64,000 nt of DNA from Verrucomicrobiota bacterium (GTDB lineage Bacteria; Chlamydiota; Chlamydiia; Chlamydiales; Rhabdochlamydiaceae), in contig JAFEGJ010000001.1 of NCBI GenBank assembly GCA_018240015.1, forward strand, positions 302,250 through 366,249, written 5' to 3'. Below the pieces are notes generated by a model. It worked only from the letters and a program-made list of their open reading frames with translations. It made no database searches and was not told where the DNA came from. Every line of letters begins with the position of its first letter. Position 1 is the first letter of the stretch. Position numbers and translations under genes: made by a program. Shown in pieces: positions 25,778 to 35,912 of the stretch.

Positions 25778-27760
25778 ATGTTTGAGCTAAAAACAGACTT
25801 TACACCTCGTGGCGATCAACCCGCTGCTATCGATCGCCTCGTGGGTGGTTTGCAAGCGCAAAAAAGAGCGCAGGTTCTCTTAGGAATCACCGGCTCTGGC
25901 AAAACATTTACCATGGCCAGTGTCATTGCGCGCACGCAGCGCCCTGCGCTCATCATCGCTCACAACAAAACCCTTGCAGCCCAGCTCTATCAAGAATTTA
26001 AAGCCTTTTTCCCCGGCAGCGCCGTTGAATATTTTGTCTCCTACTACGATTACTATCAGCCCGAAGCGTACATTGCGCGCACGGACACCTACATCGAAAA
26101 AGACATGGCCATCAACGATCAAATCGATCGCATGCGCCTCTCCGCAACGCGCTCGCTCATCGAAAGACAGGATGTCGTCATCGTCGCCTCAGTCTCTTGT
26201 ATCTACGGCCTGGGTCTTCCCGAGTATTACAGTAAGATGCAGCTGACCATTTCTGTCGATGAAAAGCGTCGTCGTGACGACGTCCTCATTCATCTTGTCG
26301 AGATGCACTACAAACGAAACGACTTTGAACTCGCCCGGGGGAATTTCCGTGCGCGCGGAGACGTCCTTGAAGTCATGCCCGCCTATGAGCAAGATATCGC
26401 TTACCGCATCGAGTTTTTCGGAGATGACATCGAGCGCATCAGCTCCATCGATCCCCTCACCGGCAAAGTCAAGGACCGCCTAGACAAAGTCTCCATCTTC
26501 CCCGGTTCTCACCACGTGACACCCGAGGAAGTGCGCTTTAACGCCCTCCAAACAATCCAAGCCGAACTCACCGAACGCGCCGCATTCTTCGAAAAAGAAA
26601 ATCGTCTTCTCGAGCGCCAAAGAATCCTCGAGAGAACCAAATACGATCTCGAAATGCTCCGCGAAATCGGCACCTGTAAGGGCGTCGAGAACTACTCACG
26701 CCACTTTAGCGGCCGAAGCCCCGGCGACCCGCCTCCGTGTCTTCTCGATTATTTTCCTCGCAACTTCCTCCTCTTCATCGATGAATCGCATCAAACTCTT
26801 CCTCAAATCCACGCCATGCACAACGGGGACAGAGCTCGCAAAAATTCTCTCGTCGAGTTTGGTTTTCGTCTGCCCTCTGCCTATGACAACCGTCCCCTCA
26901 AGTTCGAAGAGTTTTACCGACGCCTGCACCAAGTGATCTATGTTTCAGCAACGCCCGGGCCTTTCGAGCTTCAAGATGCCGAAGGCGATGTGGTCCAGCA
27001 GATCATCCGTCCCACAGGACTTCTCGATCCCATTATCGAAGTGCGTCCTGCCACCAACCAAGTTGATGATGTCCTCGAAGAGATCCGCAAAACCCTCGAG
27101 AAAAAACACCGCGTGCTCGTCACCACCCTCACTAAAAAACTCTCCGAAGACCTCACCAAATACCTCACCGAAATCAACATCAAAACTCGCTACCTTCATT
27201 CCGACGTCGAAACCCTCGAGCGTATCCAGATCATCAATGAACTCCGCCGCGGCACGATTGACGTTCTCGTCGGCATCAACCTTCTCCGCGAAGGTCTCGA
27301 TATCCCCGAAGTAGCTCTCGTCGCCATCCTCGATGCCGACAAAGAAGGGTTCCTCCGCAGTGAAACTTCCCTCATTCAGACATGCGGCCGCGCCGCACGC
27401 AATGAAGAAGGCCGCGTCGTCATGTATGCCGACAAGATGACCTCAGCGATCCAAAATACCCTCTCTATCACCAAAGAACGTCGAGCGATCCAGGAGGCCT
27501 ACAACAAAGAGCACAATATCATCCCCAAAACGGTACGTCGCACCGTCATCGAAGATCTGGCTGAGACCTTTGGAGAAGTTGTGGAAACTCTCAAAGAGGA
27601 AGGTGAAAAAATTTCTCACCTGACCTCAGAAGAAATCGATAAGAAAATTTCAGAATATGAACTCGAAATGCGCCGTGCCTCTAAAGAGCTTCGTTTCGAA
27701 GATGCGGCGCACTTCCGTGACCTGATGCGGCACTATCAAGAATTACAATTATTGGAATAA
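25778..27760 (+). CDS. uvrB: Excinuclease ABC subunit B
   Basis: Damage-verifying helicase-like subunit of UvrABC. The complete 660-aa product has Walker A GITGSGKT (37-44), the beta-hairpin region [31 protein letters not shown] (motif II), [12 protein letters not shown] (motif III), [31 protein letters not shown] (motif VI) and a C-terminal UVR domain ([20 protein letters not shown]) that contacts UvrC. It is last in the thyX-tyrP-uvrB operon. Base composition changes visibly after its stop, where the polysaccharide cluster begins. Confidence 0.98.
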   Translation: MFELKTDFTPRGDQPAAIDRLVGGLQAQKRAQVLLGITGSGKTFTMASVIARTQRPALIIAHNKTLAAQLYQEFKAFFPGSAVEYFVSYYDYYQPEAYIARTDTYIEKDMAINDQIDRMRLSATRSLIERQDVVIVASVSCIYGLGLPEYYSKMQLTISVDEKRRRDDVLIHLVEMHYKRNDFELARGNFRARGDVLEVMPAYEQDIAYRIEFFGDDIERISSIDPLTGKVKDRLDKVSIFPGSHHVTPEEVRFNALQTIQAELTERAAFFEKENRLLERQRILERTKYDLEMLREIGTCKGVENYSRHFSGRSPGDPPPCLLDYFPRNFLLFIDESHQTLPQIHAMHNGDRARKNSLVEFGFRLPSAYDNRPLKFEEFYRRLHQVIYVSATPGPFELQDAEGDVVQQIIRPTGLLDPIIEVRPATNQVDDVLEEIRKTLEKKHRVLVTTLTKKLSEDLTKYLTEINIKTRYLHSDVETLERIQIINELRRGTIDVLVGINLLREGLDIPEVALVAILDADKEGFLRSETSLIQTCGRAARNEEGRVVMYADKMTSAIQNTLSITKERRAIQEAYNKEHNIIPKTVRRTVIEDLAETFGEVVETLKEEGEKISHLTSEEIDKKISEYELEMRRASKELRFEDAAHFRDLMRHYQELQLLE

Positions 27761-27789
27761 TAATTTTTTTAGCATCTTTTAGCCAACAG

Positions 27790-27819
27790 TTGTGCCAAAA
27801 CACATACAAAAGGTAATAT
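27790..27819 (+). promoter_or_regulatory. Candidate promoter for the polysaccharide locus (rfbF)
   Basis: TTGTGC (27,790-27,795), 18-nt spacer, TAATAT (27,814-27,819). A start about 7 nt downstream would leave almost no leader before ATG 27,830, so either the mRNA is nearly leaderless or the true promoter is further upstream. Confidence 0.35.
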
Positions 27820-27829
27820 CCCTAAGTTT

Positions 27830-28624
27830 ATGAAGACAGTTATTTTAGCAGGCGGATTGGGAACAAGACTTCGAGAAAAGACTGAAAATATTCCCAAACC
27901 TATGGTTGAAGTCGGTGGAAAGCCTATCCTCTGGCATATCATGAATATCTACGCTGCCTTTGGATGTTTAGAGTTTATTTTGGCGCTGGGTTACAAAGCT
28001 GAAGCTGTAAAAGAATATTTTCTTAATTTTTATGCTATCAATAATGATCTGACATTTGATCTAGCCACAGGACAAACAAAAATCCATGAAGGTAAGCAAC
28101 CCAATTGGAAGATTCATCTCGTCGATACCGGCCTCCACACACAAACAGGCGGACGTATTAGGCGGCTTAAGGATTGGATCGGCCATGAAACCTTTATGCT
28201 GACCTATGGAGATGGAGTAGCTGACGTCGACCTCGATAAGTTGATGGCATTCCACAGATCCCATGGAAAATTGGCGACTATCACCGCAGTGCGCCCTCCC
28301 GCTCGATTTGGAGGGCTGGTTCTTGAAGGCACTAAAGTTCTTGAATTTACAGAGAAAAACCAAGCCAGCGAAGGTTGGATCAATGGAGGCTTTTTCGTTT
28401 TAGAGCCCGAAGTGATCAATTACATAGCAGGCGATGATACCCTTTGGGAAAAAGATCCTCTTGAGAGATTGGCTGCCGAAGGCGAGCTAATGGCGTTTTT
28501 CCACGAAGGCTTCTGGCAGCCCATGGATACCCTGCGCGAACAAAAATTACTCGACTCCCTATGGCAATCAGGTAAGGCGCCCTGGGCTAAATCTACTGCC
28601 GCAAAAGCAGGTGTCATCTCATGA
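27830..28624 (+). CDS. rfbF: Glucose-1-phosphate cytidylyltransferase
   Basis: Makes CDP-glucose from CTP and glucose-1-phosphate, the entry step to CDP-6-deoxysugars. The 264-aa product shows the nucleotidyltransferase signature LAGGLGTRLREKTENIPKPM, VEVGGKPILWHIMNIYAAFG, TGLHTQTGGRIRRLKDWIG, the metal site YGDGVADVDLD and GGFFVLEPEVINYIAGDDT, all typical of RfbF. The stop overlaps rfbG (ATGA). It opens the plus-strand rfbF-rfbG-methyltransferase block of the locus. Confidence 0.95.
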   Translation: MKTVILAGGLGTRLREKTENIPKPMVEVGGKPILWHIMNIYAAFGCLEFILALGYKAEAVKEYFLNFYAINNDLTFDLATGQTKIHEGKQPNWKIHLVDTGLHTQTGGRIRRLKDWIGHETFMLTYGDGVADVDLDKLMAFHRSHGKLATITAVRPPARFGGLVLEGTKVLEFTEKNQASEGWINGGFFVLEPEVINYIAGDDTLWEKDPLERLAAEGELMAFFHEGFWQPMDTLREQKLLDSLWQSGKAPWAKSTAAKAGVIS

Positions 28625-29613
28625 GTTTTTGGAAAGGAAAGCGTGTACTTATTACGGGAGCGACGGGGCTTGTCGGTTCGTGGCTCACAAAAGCCTTGAT
28701 TGAAAGCCAAGCTTATGTGGCAATACTTCTTCGAGACCATGATCCCCAAAGCGAATTCTTCCGATCTGGTGTTTCCGAAAAAACATCGATCGTTCAAGGC
28801 GTTTTAGAAGACTGCCAAACACTCGAACGAGCGATCAATGACCATGAAATCGATACCGTTTTTCATTTAGGTGCCCAAACGATCGTGGGAGCCGCTTTTC
28901 GCCAACCCCTTGCCACATTTGAAGCGAATATTCGAGGAACTTATAATTTACTAGAAGCCTGTCGAAGACAGTCTAGCTTAGTTAAACGAATCGTTATTGC
29001 TTCTAGCGATAAAGCTTATGGGTCGAGCGATGTTCTTCCTTATACAGAAGAAATGCCCCTCAATGGAAGGCATCCATATGACGTCTCCAAGTCATGTGGG
29101 GATCTGATAGCTCTAACATACTTTAATACTTACCAGCTTCCTTTAGTCATCGCCCGTTGTGGCAATATATTTGGAGGCGGCGATCTCAATTGGAGTCGCT
29201 TAATACCTGGAACCATCCGAAGTTTCTTGAATCAAGAAGCTCCTATTATTCGAAGCGATGGCCAGTTCACCCGCGACTATGTTTATGTGGAAGATGCAGT
29301 GCATGCCTACATGTTACTCGGCGAGCATCTCATTAAAAGCTCCATTCAAGGAGAAGTTTTTAACTTTGGACCCAACCAGCCTTATAGCGTGCTCCAAATT
29401 GTGAAAGCTATTCAAAAATGTATGGGGTTGGATATTGATCCTGTGATTGCCAATCTTGCAAAAGGAGAAATTCAGCATCAGTCTCTCGATTGCAGCAAAG
29501 CTCGCCATGTTCTCAATTGGAATCCTCAGTTTTCCTTAGAAGAAGGTCTTGTATCTACTATTCAGTGGTATGAGCATTATTTTTCCAAACAACCTATTTT
29601 GAGTTTGTCATGA
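28621..29613 (+). CDS. rfbG: CDP-glucose 4,6-dehydratase
   Basis: NAD-dependent short-chain dehydrogenase-type enzyme making CDP-4-keto-6-deoxyglucose. The Rossmann motif is GATGLVGSW (about 11-19), the catalytic Ser-Asp-Lys region is VIASSDKAYGSS and the YxxxK pair is in HPYDVSKSCGDLIA. FTRDYVYVEDAVHAYMLLGE and the length (330 aa) fit RfbG rather than RmlB. It overlaps both neighbours by 4 nt, so product can flow from RfbF to the C-methyltransferase encoded next. Confidence 0.93.
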   Translation: MSFWKGKRVLITGATGLVGSWLTKALIESQAYVAILLRDHDPQSEFFRSGVSEKTSIVQGVLEDCQTLERAINDHEIDTVFHLGAQTIVGAAFRQPLATFEANIRGTYNLLEACRRQSSLVKRIVIASSDKAYGSSDVLPYTEEMPLNGRHPYDVSKSCGDLIALTYFNTYQLPLVIARCGNIFGGGDLNWSRLIPGTIRSFLNQEAPIIRSDGQFTRDYVYVEDAVHAYMLLGEHLIKSSIQGEVFNFGPNQPYSVLQIVKAIQKCMGLDIDPVIANLAKGEIQHQSLDCSKARHVLNWNPQFSLEEGLVSTIQWYEHYFSKQPILSLS

Positions 29614-30830
29614 ATTGCCGATTTTGCAAGGAGCCTCTCACCGTTTCCTTCTGTGATTTAGGAAAAACTCCCCTTTCCAATTCTTATTTAAACAAAAACC
29701 AGTTGGAGGAAAAAGAACTCTCTTTTGATCTCCATGCCTACGTTTGCTCTAGCTGCTTGCTGGTTCAGATAGGAGAGTTCGAAAAACCCGAAAATATCTT
29801 TTCCGATTACGCCTATTTTTCTTCCTACTCAACCACTTGGCTCGAGCATGCAAAAAAATATGTTGAGGCGATGGTAACTAAGCTTCAACTTACAGAGAAA
29901 AATTTAGTCATAGAAGTCGCCAGCAACGATGGTTATTTACTCCAATATTTTCGCGATCACCGTATCCCAATTTTAGGAATTGAGCCGGCCAAAAACGTCG
30001 CCGAGGTTGCCGAAAGCAAAGGTATTCCAACGATTTCGGAGTTTTTCGGTGTCTCTCTAGCGCAGCAGCTGGTGAAACAAGGAAAAAGAGCCGACTTACT
30101 TCTTGGTAACAATGTTTTAGCTCATGTTCCTGATCTTAATGATTTTGTTGAAGGGATGAAGATCGTTCTGTCTCCTCAAGGGATTATTACGCTAGAGTTC
30201 CCTCACCTCCTACAACTTTTTCTCCATCGGCAATTCGATACGATCTATCACGAACATTTTTCTTATTTCTCTCTCTTTACCCTGCAAAAAGTCTTTGCAG
30301 CTCATCAATTAGATATTTTTGATGTTGAAGAGCTTGCGACGCATGGTGGCTCGCTTCGGATTTATGTCCAGCATGCAGATGGAACCAAAAAACATTCGGG
30401 GAATATCACTTCGGTTTTAGCCAAAGAAAGTACAGCGGGTTTACATGACTTAAGCACATATACGCGATTCCAAGAAGAGGCAAATCTTGTTAAAAGAGAA
30501 CTCCTAAAGTTCCTTCTTAAGGCAAAACAAGAAGGAAAAAAAGTCGCGGCTTATGGTGCTCCTGCAAAAGGTAACACTCTACTCAATTTTTGTGGGGTTA
30601 CGACGGATTTATTACCTTACACTGTCGATATAAGTCCCCACAAACAAGGTCGATACCTACCTGGAACTAAAATACCTATTTATGCTCCTGGTCAAGTTTC
30701 AGAAAATAAACCTGATTATATTCTAATTCTTCCTTGGAATCTTCAAAACGAAATCATGGATCAAATGAAGCATGTTCGTGAGTGGGGGGCACAATTTGTT
30801 GTCCCAATCCCTGAGTTGATTGTTACGTGA
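29610..30830 (+). CDS. Sugar C-methyltransferase (TylCIII/NovU/EvaC type)
   Basis: 406 aa in the family's three-part order. First comes an N-terminal zinc module (CRFCKEPL, YVCSSCLLVQIGEF). The SAM domain follows (VIEVASNDGYLLQYF, GNNVLAHVPDLNDFVEGM) with the conserved YHEHFSYFSLFTL. Last is the C-terminal Rossmann-like domain (KVAAYGAPAKGNTLLNFCGV). Known members add a methyl to C-3 of NDP-4-keto-6-deoxysugars. Placed after rfbF and rfbG, it probably makes a CDP-3-C-methyl-6-deoxyhexose, a branched sugar. The substrate assignment is an inference from gene order. It overlaps both neighbours by 4 nt. Confidence 0.9.
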   Translation: MNCRFCKEPLTVSFCDLGKTPLSNSYLNKNQLEEKELSFDLHAYVCSSCLLVQIGEFEKPENIFSDYAYFSSYSTTWLEHAKKYVEAMVTKLQLTEKNLVIEVASNDGYLLQYFRDHRIPILGIEPAKNVAEVAESKGIPTISEFFGVSLAQQLVKQGKRADLLLGNNVLAHVPDLNDFVEGMKIVLSPQGIITLEFPHLLQLFLHRQFDTIYHEHFSYFSLFTLQKVFAAHQLDIFDVEELATHGGSLRIYVQHADGTKKHSGNITSVLAKESTAGLHDLSTYTRFQEEANLVKRELLKFLLKAKQEGKKVAAYGAPAKGNTLLNFCGVTTDLLPYTVDISPHKQGRYLPGTKIPIYAPGQVSENKPDYILILPWNLQNEIMDQMKHVREWGAQFVVPIPELIVT

Positions 30831-31732
30831 TGGATACACAAATTCTTTGTCCGCAATGTAAAAGCATCTCATCTCAAAAATTCAATCTCAAGGATTTAAA
30901 TAAGAAAATCGATGACGATTGTTTTACTTACTATGAGTGTCATAAATGTCGTTTGTTATTTGTCTATCCTATTCCTGAGAATCTAAGTAAATACTATCCG
31001 CCCGCTTATTATCCATTTTCCTCTTCTCTTAAGGAGTTTGAAAAGCTTTGTGAAGGTGAAAAATATAAAATTGATATCGTTCAGAATTTTTTAAAAAAAG
31101 GGTCTCTTTTGGAGATAGGGCCAGCAATGGGCGTTTTCGCCTATTTAGCCAAACAGGCGGGATTTGATGTGGAAACTATCGAAATGGATGAAAAGTGCTG
31201 CCAGTTTTTATCCCAAACCTTAAATATTCCTACGATAAGAAGTGATGATATCGCTACAGCTATTCCATCGAACCGCTCATATCAAATAATCACGCTCTGG
31301 CATGTGGTTGAGCATCTACCGAACCCTTGGCAGGTATTAGATCGTCTAGTTGGGGCTCTTGCGCCCGGTGGCTTTCTGCTTCTCGCAGCCCCTAATCCTC
31401 ATGCTTTTCAATTTAAGTTATTGCGGTCTTTTTGGGCCCATCTGGATGCCCCACGTCATTTAGAAATTATACCTCCCGAATTATTGATAGAATTTTTAAA
31501 AGATCGAGGTTGTAATATTGTTTTCCGCACGACAAAAGATAGAGGCGCTTTAGGTTGGAATGTGTTTGGCTGGAAGCATTCTCTCTCGCACCTTTTGGGG
31601 AGTGTATTTTCACCCAAAATTACCCACCAAATAGGCCGCATCACGAGTTTTTTACTCAGACCAATCGAAAGAAAAGAAGGATGGGGAAGCGCTTATACCT
31701 TAGTTTTTCAAAAGTACCCGGTTTCTAACTAA
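30827..31732 (+). CDS. Class I SAM-dependent methyltransferase
   Basis: 301 aa. An N-terminal Cys4 motif (CPQCKS and CHKCRLLFVYP) precedes a methyltransferase fold: SLLEIGPAMGVFAYLAKQAG (SAM loop), IEMDEKCCQFLSQ and LWHVVEHLPNPWQVLDRLVG, followed by LAPGGFLLLAAPNP. This is the Methyltransf_23 type, often found in glycan clusters where members methylate sugar hydroxyls. The acceptor is unknown. The start overlaps the C-methyltransferase stop and the end overlaps the flippase gene tail to tail by 33 nt. Confidence 0.82.
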   Translation: MMDTQILCPQCKSISSQKFNLKDLNKKIDDDCFTYYECHKCRLLFVYPIPENLSKYYPPAYYPFSSSLKEFEKLCEGEKYKIDIVQNFLKKGSLLEIGPAMGVFAYLAKQAGFDVETIEMDEKCCQFLSQTLNIPTIRSDDIATAIPSNRSYQIITLWHVVEHLPNPWQVLDRLVGALAPGGFLLLAAPNPHAFQFKLLRSFWAHLDAPRHLEIIPPELLIEFLKDRGCNIVFRTTKDRGALGWNVFGWKHSLSHLLGSVFSPKITHQIGRITSFLLRPIERKEGWGSAYTLVFQKYPVSN

Positions 31733-33211
31733 AGCAATAATCTTTTGGCGTATATTCGGAGCTCCCATCAGGCTAGCTATTAGAACTCCAATAAAAACTA
31801 TCGTTAGCATGGCTATAGCTGCGGGCTTTCCTGCGTCTTGAGGAAAAAGCAGGCGAGCCAACAAAGCAACACCCAGGCCACTGGCAAGAGGTTGCAGGCA
31901 ATCTTGAAAGTACCAATTTTTCAGTTCTTCTGAGAGCAATCGTCGATGCATCAAAGGAACTGAAATAAGGAAATAGCCTATATTGAGAATGACCCACGTC
32001 CATGCGGCTGTCATAGCACCAAAGTAAGGTGTGAAGCCTACCAGCAGGGGTGTTAAGAAAATAATGGCCACGCTGTTTTGTATTAATGTGAAATAAGTCC
32101 ATCCGTGGGCTAATTGCAGGGCATAGGGAAGGGTCATTAGTCCATTGAACAATGTCCCGATGGCAAGCAAGGAAACAAGATGTTGTGTTTCTGAAATAGC
32201 CAAGGGTGAAATTCCCCAAATTGTTAAAACTTCTCTGGGAAAGAACACCAAAATTGAGGCAAAAGAAAAAATAGCAATCGACATCAGTTGAGATGATTGA
32301 TGGTAGATCTTCTTTAGGCTTTCTATATTTTTTTGAGCGATGCATTCGGAATAGCTAGGGAAGTAAGAAGTGAAAATGGGTCCTTTAATATGATCAAGTG
32401 ATCCGACGATGATCCATGCAAGCGTGAAATAGCCGAAATGAGTAAGAGATAACATTTTACTTAAGATAATCTTATCAAGACTTGTTAGTATAATTATCGA
32501 AATAGAAATCCCTGTCATTCCCAATGCAAACGAGTATATTCGTTTTAAAATTTTTTTATCGAAACGGGATCTTTGAGTTCGTGGTGGAATCAAGTACCAT
32601 ACAAAATAACCCGAAATAAGCGTTTGTATTAAATTCACAAACGCCTGCCAAAGAAAGAAGAACTTTACATCAGTTGTGAAAAAACAAAGAATAACAATAA
32701 GACCAACTGCTCGCATCAAGGCTGTACCAATAGCGATGGAATTCAAAAGAATGTGTTTTTGTAGGCCTGTAAGTGCTCCCGCATAAAATGAATTGGGCCA
32801 TTGAAGAGCTAAAGCAATCCCCATACAGTAGATAGCACTTTTTAAAACTTCAGGAGAGAGGTTCTGTGCTGTAAGCCATGAAGTAGAAATCCAAGGGGCG
32901 AGACATAAAATAATACTACCAATACAACAAGCAGATAGCCAATAGATGATTTCAATAGTTCTAGTGAAATTACCCATTTCTTGAGCAGTCTCATTCTTAG
33001 ATGACATGCGAGCCATTTCTCGATTAGCTGTTACAGACAAACCCATGTCAAGTACTTGAGATAAGGCTAAAAAAGTCAGAAAAACACCCACTAACCCATA
33101 AGCCTCAATGCCCATATATTGGACATAAAAAGGAGTAGCAATTAAAGAAATAATCGCATTAACAAACTTTCCGCTAATATTTGCTAGCAAATTGATGGAT
33201 GTTTTTTTCAT
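31700..33211 (-). CDS. Wzx-like polysaccharide flippase (MOP superfamily)
   Basis: 503 aa, hydrophobic throughout, with about 12-14 membrane helices. It starts KKTSINLLANISGKFVNAII, and YVQYMGIEAYGLVGVFLTFL is the typical N-terminal Wzx/RfbX pattern. It would flip undecaprenyl-linked repeat units across the inner membrane. It is on the minus strand in an operon with the GT2 gene (TAATG overlap at 33,211). Wzx proteins diverge strongly, so the call rests on topology, the N-terminal motif and the locus. Confidence 0.85.
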   Translation of the reverse strand: MKKTSINLLANISGKFVNAIISLIATPFYVQYMGIEAYGLVGVFLTFLALSQVLDMGLSVTANREMARMSSKNETAQEMGNFTRTIEIIYWLSACCIGSIILCLAPWISTSWLTAQNLSPEVLKSAIYCMGIALALQWPNSFYAGALTGLQKHILLNSIAIGTALMRAVGLIVILCFFTTDVKFFFLWQAFVNLIQTLISGYFVWYLIPPRTQRSRFDKKILKRIYSFALGMTGISISIIILTSLDKIILSKMLSLTHFGYFTLAWIIVGSLDHIKGPIFTSYFPSYSECIAQKNIESLKKIYHQSSQLMSIAIFSFASILVFFPREVLTIWGISPLAISETQHLVSLLAIGTLFNGLMTLPYALQLAHGWTYFTLIQNSVAIIFLTPLLVGFTPYFGAMTAAWTWVILNIGYFLISVPLMHRRLLSEELKNWYFQDCLQPLASGLGVALLARLLFPQDAGKPAAIAMLTIVFIGVLIASLMGAPNIRQKIIALVRNRVLLKN

Positions 33212-34401
33212 TAAATAAAATTAGAGGGGTCGATGGTGTGAAAAACTTGGGAAATGTTTTCATAAGGGCCTTCAATATTAATCGATCCATGTCTGGGATT
33301 GGATCCGCCTAAATAGGCCAATAAGTGAGCAAGTTTTTCACGAATGCGGTACGGAAAAGGTTTAATGAGGCTGTAAGCACATCGAAAAAACAGACCTGTT
33401 GTTAATTTTTCACGCCAAGAGAGCTTTGACCAAAGGGCTTTAATATTTTGTATGTTTGACTCTTTCCCTAAAGTATGGAGTTGAAATGTCTGAATGATTT
33501 GGAGGAGCCGATATCTAGAGGTATTGATTTTAAGCCCTGAGAGGGGAAATTTTTCCTTTACACAGGCTAGGGAAGATAGCCAACAATCATTCATATCGGT
33601 GCCTGGCAAAAGTATTTTTTGAAGAGAAGATAAAGATGTTTTATCAGAGCTGTTGTTGAGTGTATGAGTGCCTTTTTTTTCTGAATTTGAAAAATAATAG
33701 TATCCAAAAGATTTAGGACAAATTCCTATGGTGACAAGGGGGGCCGGGCAGGCTAATATTTTCTTCCCTTTTAGCATCATAACAATAGTTGCATAATAAT
33801 CGGGGTAAGGGGAATTAAAAAAACTGCCGGTTGTTTTTAGTTCTTCGATGAAATGACGGGAGATAAGCGAAAATTGGATATTATAATTAAACATGATTTT
33901 GAAATTAAAAGCTTCTTTCACAAGTAGAATGCTTTCTTCTTTTGATAGCCAAAAAGGCTCCTTTTTATCTTTTAAAAAGGAAGCATTTCCAAATTTTTGC
34001 AGTAAACCTTTAGGACGCCAAGGAAGGACATTAGGGTAGGCAAATAAAAAAGTACCTGTATAGACAAAGTCAGGATTAGGAAATTTCGATAACAAAGCTA
34101 CCATTGTCGTGAAATAATTTTTCATTAGACAATCATCATCCCCCAACATAATTACATAATCGCCCATGCTTTTATCCATGGCGTTATTCCAATTAGCTGT
34201 GACGGGGATGAAACTATCAGTTCTAAAATACTTAATTCGGTTGTCGTTTAGTTGATCTATGTGCTGCTTAATATTTTCTTCGGAATGATTATCGGAAACG
34301 ATAATTTCCCAATTTTGATAATCTTGATGAAGAACTGAATCGATAGCATATTTTAAATACTCTAAACGATTACGAGTAGGAAGTAATACAGAAAATTTCA
34401 C
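33211..34401 (-). CDS. Family 2 glycosyltransferase
   Basis: 396 aa. The GT-A fold begins at once: KFSVLLPTRNRLEYLKYAID, NWEIIVSDNHSEENIKQHI, and the metal/donor site MLGDDDCLMKNYF near residue 100. The C-terminal 150 residues are helical and basic without a recognised domain. There are no membrane helices, so it is a cytoplasmic or peripheral enzyme of repeat-unit assembly; donor and acceptor are unknown. It is among the most A/T-rich genes in the window. It shares a divergent intergenic region with the rfbC-like gene. Confidence 0.85.
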   Translation of the reverse strand: MKFSVLLPTRNRLEYLKYAIDSVLHQDYQNWEIIVSDNHSEENIKQHIDQLNDNRIKYFRTDSFIPVTANWNNAMDKSMGDYVIMLGDDDCLMKNYFTTMVALLSKFPNPDFVYTGTFLFAYPNVLPWRPKGLLQKFGNASFLKDKKEPFWLSKEESILLVKEAFNFKIMFNYNIQFSLISRHFIEELKTTGSFFNSPYPDYYATIVMMLKGKKILACPAPLVTIGICPKSFGYYYFSNSEKKGTHTLNNSSDKTSLSSLQKILLPGTDMNDCWLSSLACVKEKFPLSGLKINTSRYRLLQIIQTFQLHTLGKESNIQNIKALWSKLSWREKLTTGLFFRCAYSLIKPFPYRIREKLAHLLAYLGGSNPRHGSINIEGPYENISQVFHTIDPSNFI

Positions 34402-34434
34402 GCCTTTAACCTTATGGAATAAAGGGTATATTGA

Positions 34435-34462
34435 TTGAGACTTTTCTACAAGGTTGTATAGC
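34435..34462 (+). promoter_or_regulatory. Candidate promoter for the rfbC-to-glycosyltransferase operon
   Basis: TTGAGA (34,435-34,440), 16-nt spacer, TATAGC (34,457-34,462), about 30 nt before ATG 34,492. It lies in the 90-nt region between the divergent GT2 and rfbC-like genes and would drive the plus-strand block to about 42.6 kb. Boxes are imperfect. Confidence 0.35.
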
Positions 34463-34491
34463 GCTGCATTTTCTGATAAGATGCTCTTTCT

Positions 34492-35022
34492 ATGAAGTTT
34501 GTTCCTTTACGTCTATCTGGCGCCTATCTGATTGAACCCGACCTGATCAAAGATGAAAGAGGTTTCTTCGCACGTACTTTTTGCCGCGAAGAGTTTTTGA
34601 GTAATAGTTTGATAACTTCTCTGGAGCAATGCAGCATTTCTTATAATCACAAGAAAGGTACATTGAGAGGAATGCATTATCAACAAATTCCCCATGGGGA
34701 AGTTAAAGTAGTTAGATGTACGCAAGGAGCTATTTACGATGTGATCGTCGATCTTCGTAGTGATTCTTCGACTTTCAAATATTGGGAATCAGTGGAGCTT
34801 ACAGCTGAAAATAGAAAAATGCTTTATATCCCTGAAGGTGTAGCCCATGGATTCCAAACACTCCAGGATAATACGGAAGTTTTTTATCAAATTTCTAACA
34901 AATATGTACCTCTAGCTGCAAGAGGCGTCCGTTGGAATGATCCTCAACTTCGCATCGAATGGCCGATGGCTCCTTCCGTTATTTCGGATAGAGATAAGCT
35001 ATACGAGGATTTTATCGTATGA
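34492..35022 (+). CDS. rfbC: RmlC/RfbC-like NDP-4-keto-6-deoxysugar 3,5-epimerase
   Basis: 176 aa, full length for the cupin epimerases. Motifs: DERGFFARTFCREEF, GTLRGMHYQ with the catalytic His, VKVVRCTQGAIYDVIVDLRS, the Lys/Tyr region LYIPEGVAHGFQTLQD and VFYQISNKYVP. No rmlA, rmlB or rmlD is nearby, so the natural substrate is probably the CDP-linked (or GDP-linked) 4-keto-6-deoxysugar made in this locus rather than dTDP-rhamnose precursor. It overlaps the next reductase-like gene by 4 nt. Confidence 0.9.
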   Translation: MKFVPLRLSGAYLIEPDLIKDERGFFARTFCREEFLSNSLITSLEQCSISYNHKKGTLRGMHYQQIPHGEVKVVRCTQGAIYDVIVDLRSDSSTFKYWESVELTAENRKMLYIPEGVAHGFQTLQDNTEVFYQISNKYVPLAARGVRWNDPQLRIEWPMAPSVISDRDKLYEDFIV

Positions 35023-35912
35023 AGCGCGTAGTTGTGACGGGTGCTGCAGGGTTTATTGGAAGACATGTTCTTCCTGTGCTAAGAGAAAAAGGATATGATG
35101 TGCATGCTCTTTCTTCACAGAAAAGGGAGTCGAATCATATAACCTGGCATAAGGTCGATTTTCTGAGTCCCCTTCAAGTATCGGAAGTTCTTCAGGAAAT
35201 TAAGGCATCTCATGCTCTTCACCTGGCATGGTGCACGACTCCAGGCAAATATTGGACCGCAACGGAGAACTTAGATTGGGTCTCTGCATCTCTTCATTTC
35301 GCGCGTGCATTTGCGAGGAATGGGGGAAAACATCTTGTCGTTGCTGGAACCTGTGCAGAATATGCTTGGGAAGATTCTGTTTTACACGAAAGTTCCTCAG
35401 AGTTTAATCCGGGAACTTTATACGGAGTTTGCAAAAGAAGCCTTTTTAAAATCTTGGAAAAATTCTGCTCACAAGAAGGCCTTCGGTTAGCTTGGGGCTA
35501 TATTTTTTATTTATTTGGATCGGGTGAAAAAGAAGAACGCTTTATCCCCCAAATCATTAGAGGTTTATTGCAAAACATAGAAGTCAAATGTTCGTCAGGT
35601 CAGCAAATACGAGATTTTCTTCATGTATCGGATGTCGCTGCGGCCTTTGCGGCAATGGTAGATTCTTCTGCAGCGGGGACCTTCAATATCGGGTCTGGAC
35701 GGGGCATCGCTTTACGGGAGATAGTGGAAAAATTAGAAAAGAAATTGGAAAAGGCTGGATTAGTAAAGTTTGGAGAGCGGCAAACGCCGGCGAATGAACC
35801 GCTACATCTAGTCGCAAATACCGAAAGAATATTAACCTCTGTGGATTGGAAGCCGAAAATAGAAATAGATCAAGGTTTACAAGAAGCCCTAGACTGGTGG
35901 AGTAAAAAATGA
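35019..35912 (+). CDS. NAD-dependent epimerase/dehydratase, probable 4-keto sugar reductase
   Basis: 297 aa of extended SDR fold: [20 protein letters not shown] (dinucleotide loop), [15 protein letters not shown], catalytic [13 protein letters not shown], and YxxxK in [13 protein letters not shown]. The C-terminus has the usual [17 protein letters not shown] and FNIGSGRG. The likely role is final reduction of the 4-keto group after C-methylation and epimerisation. It could also act on the Gmd product, since no separate fcl or rmd gene is present. It is sandwiched between rfbC and gmd with 4-nt overlaps. Confidence 0.8.
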   Translation: MKRVVVTGAAGFIGRHVLPVLREKGYDVHALSSQKRESNHITWHKVDFLSPLQVSEVLQEIKASHALHLAWCTTPGKYWTATENLDWVSASLHFARAFARNGGKHLVVAGTCAEYAWEDSVLHESSSEFNPGTLYGVCKRSLFKILEKFCSQEGLRLAWGYIFYLFGSGEKEERFIPQIIRGLLQNIEVKCSSGQQIRDFLHVSDVAAAFAAMVDSSAAGTFNIGSGRGIALREIVEKLEKKLEKAGLVKFGERQTPANEPLHLVANTERILTSVDWKPKIEIDQGLQEALDWWSKK

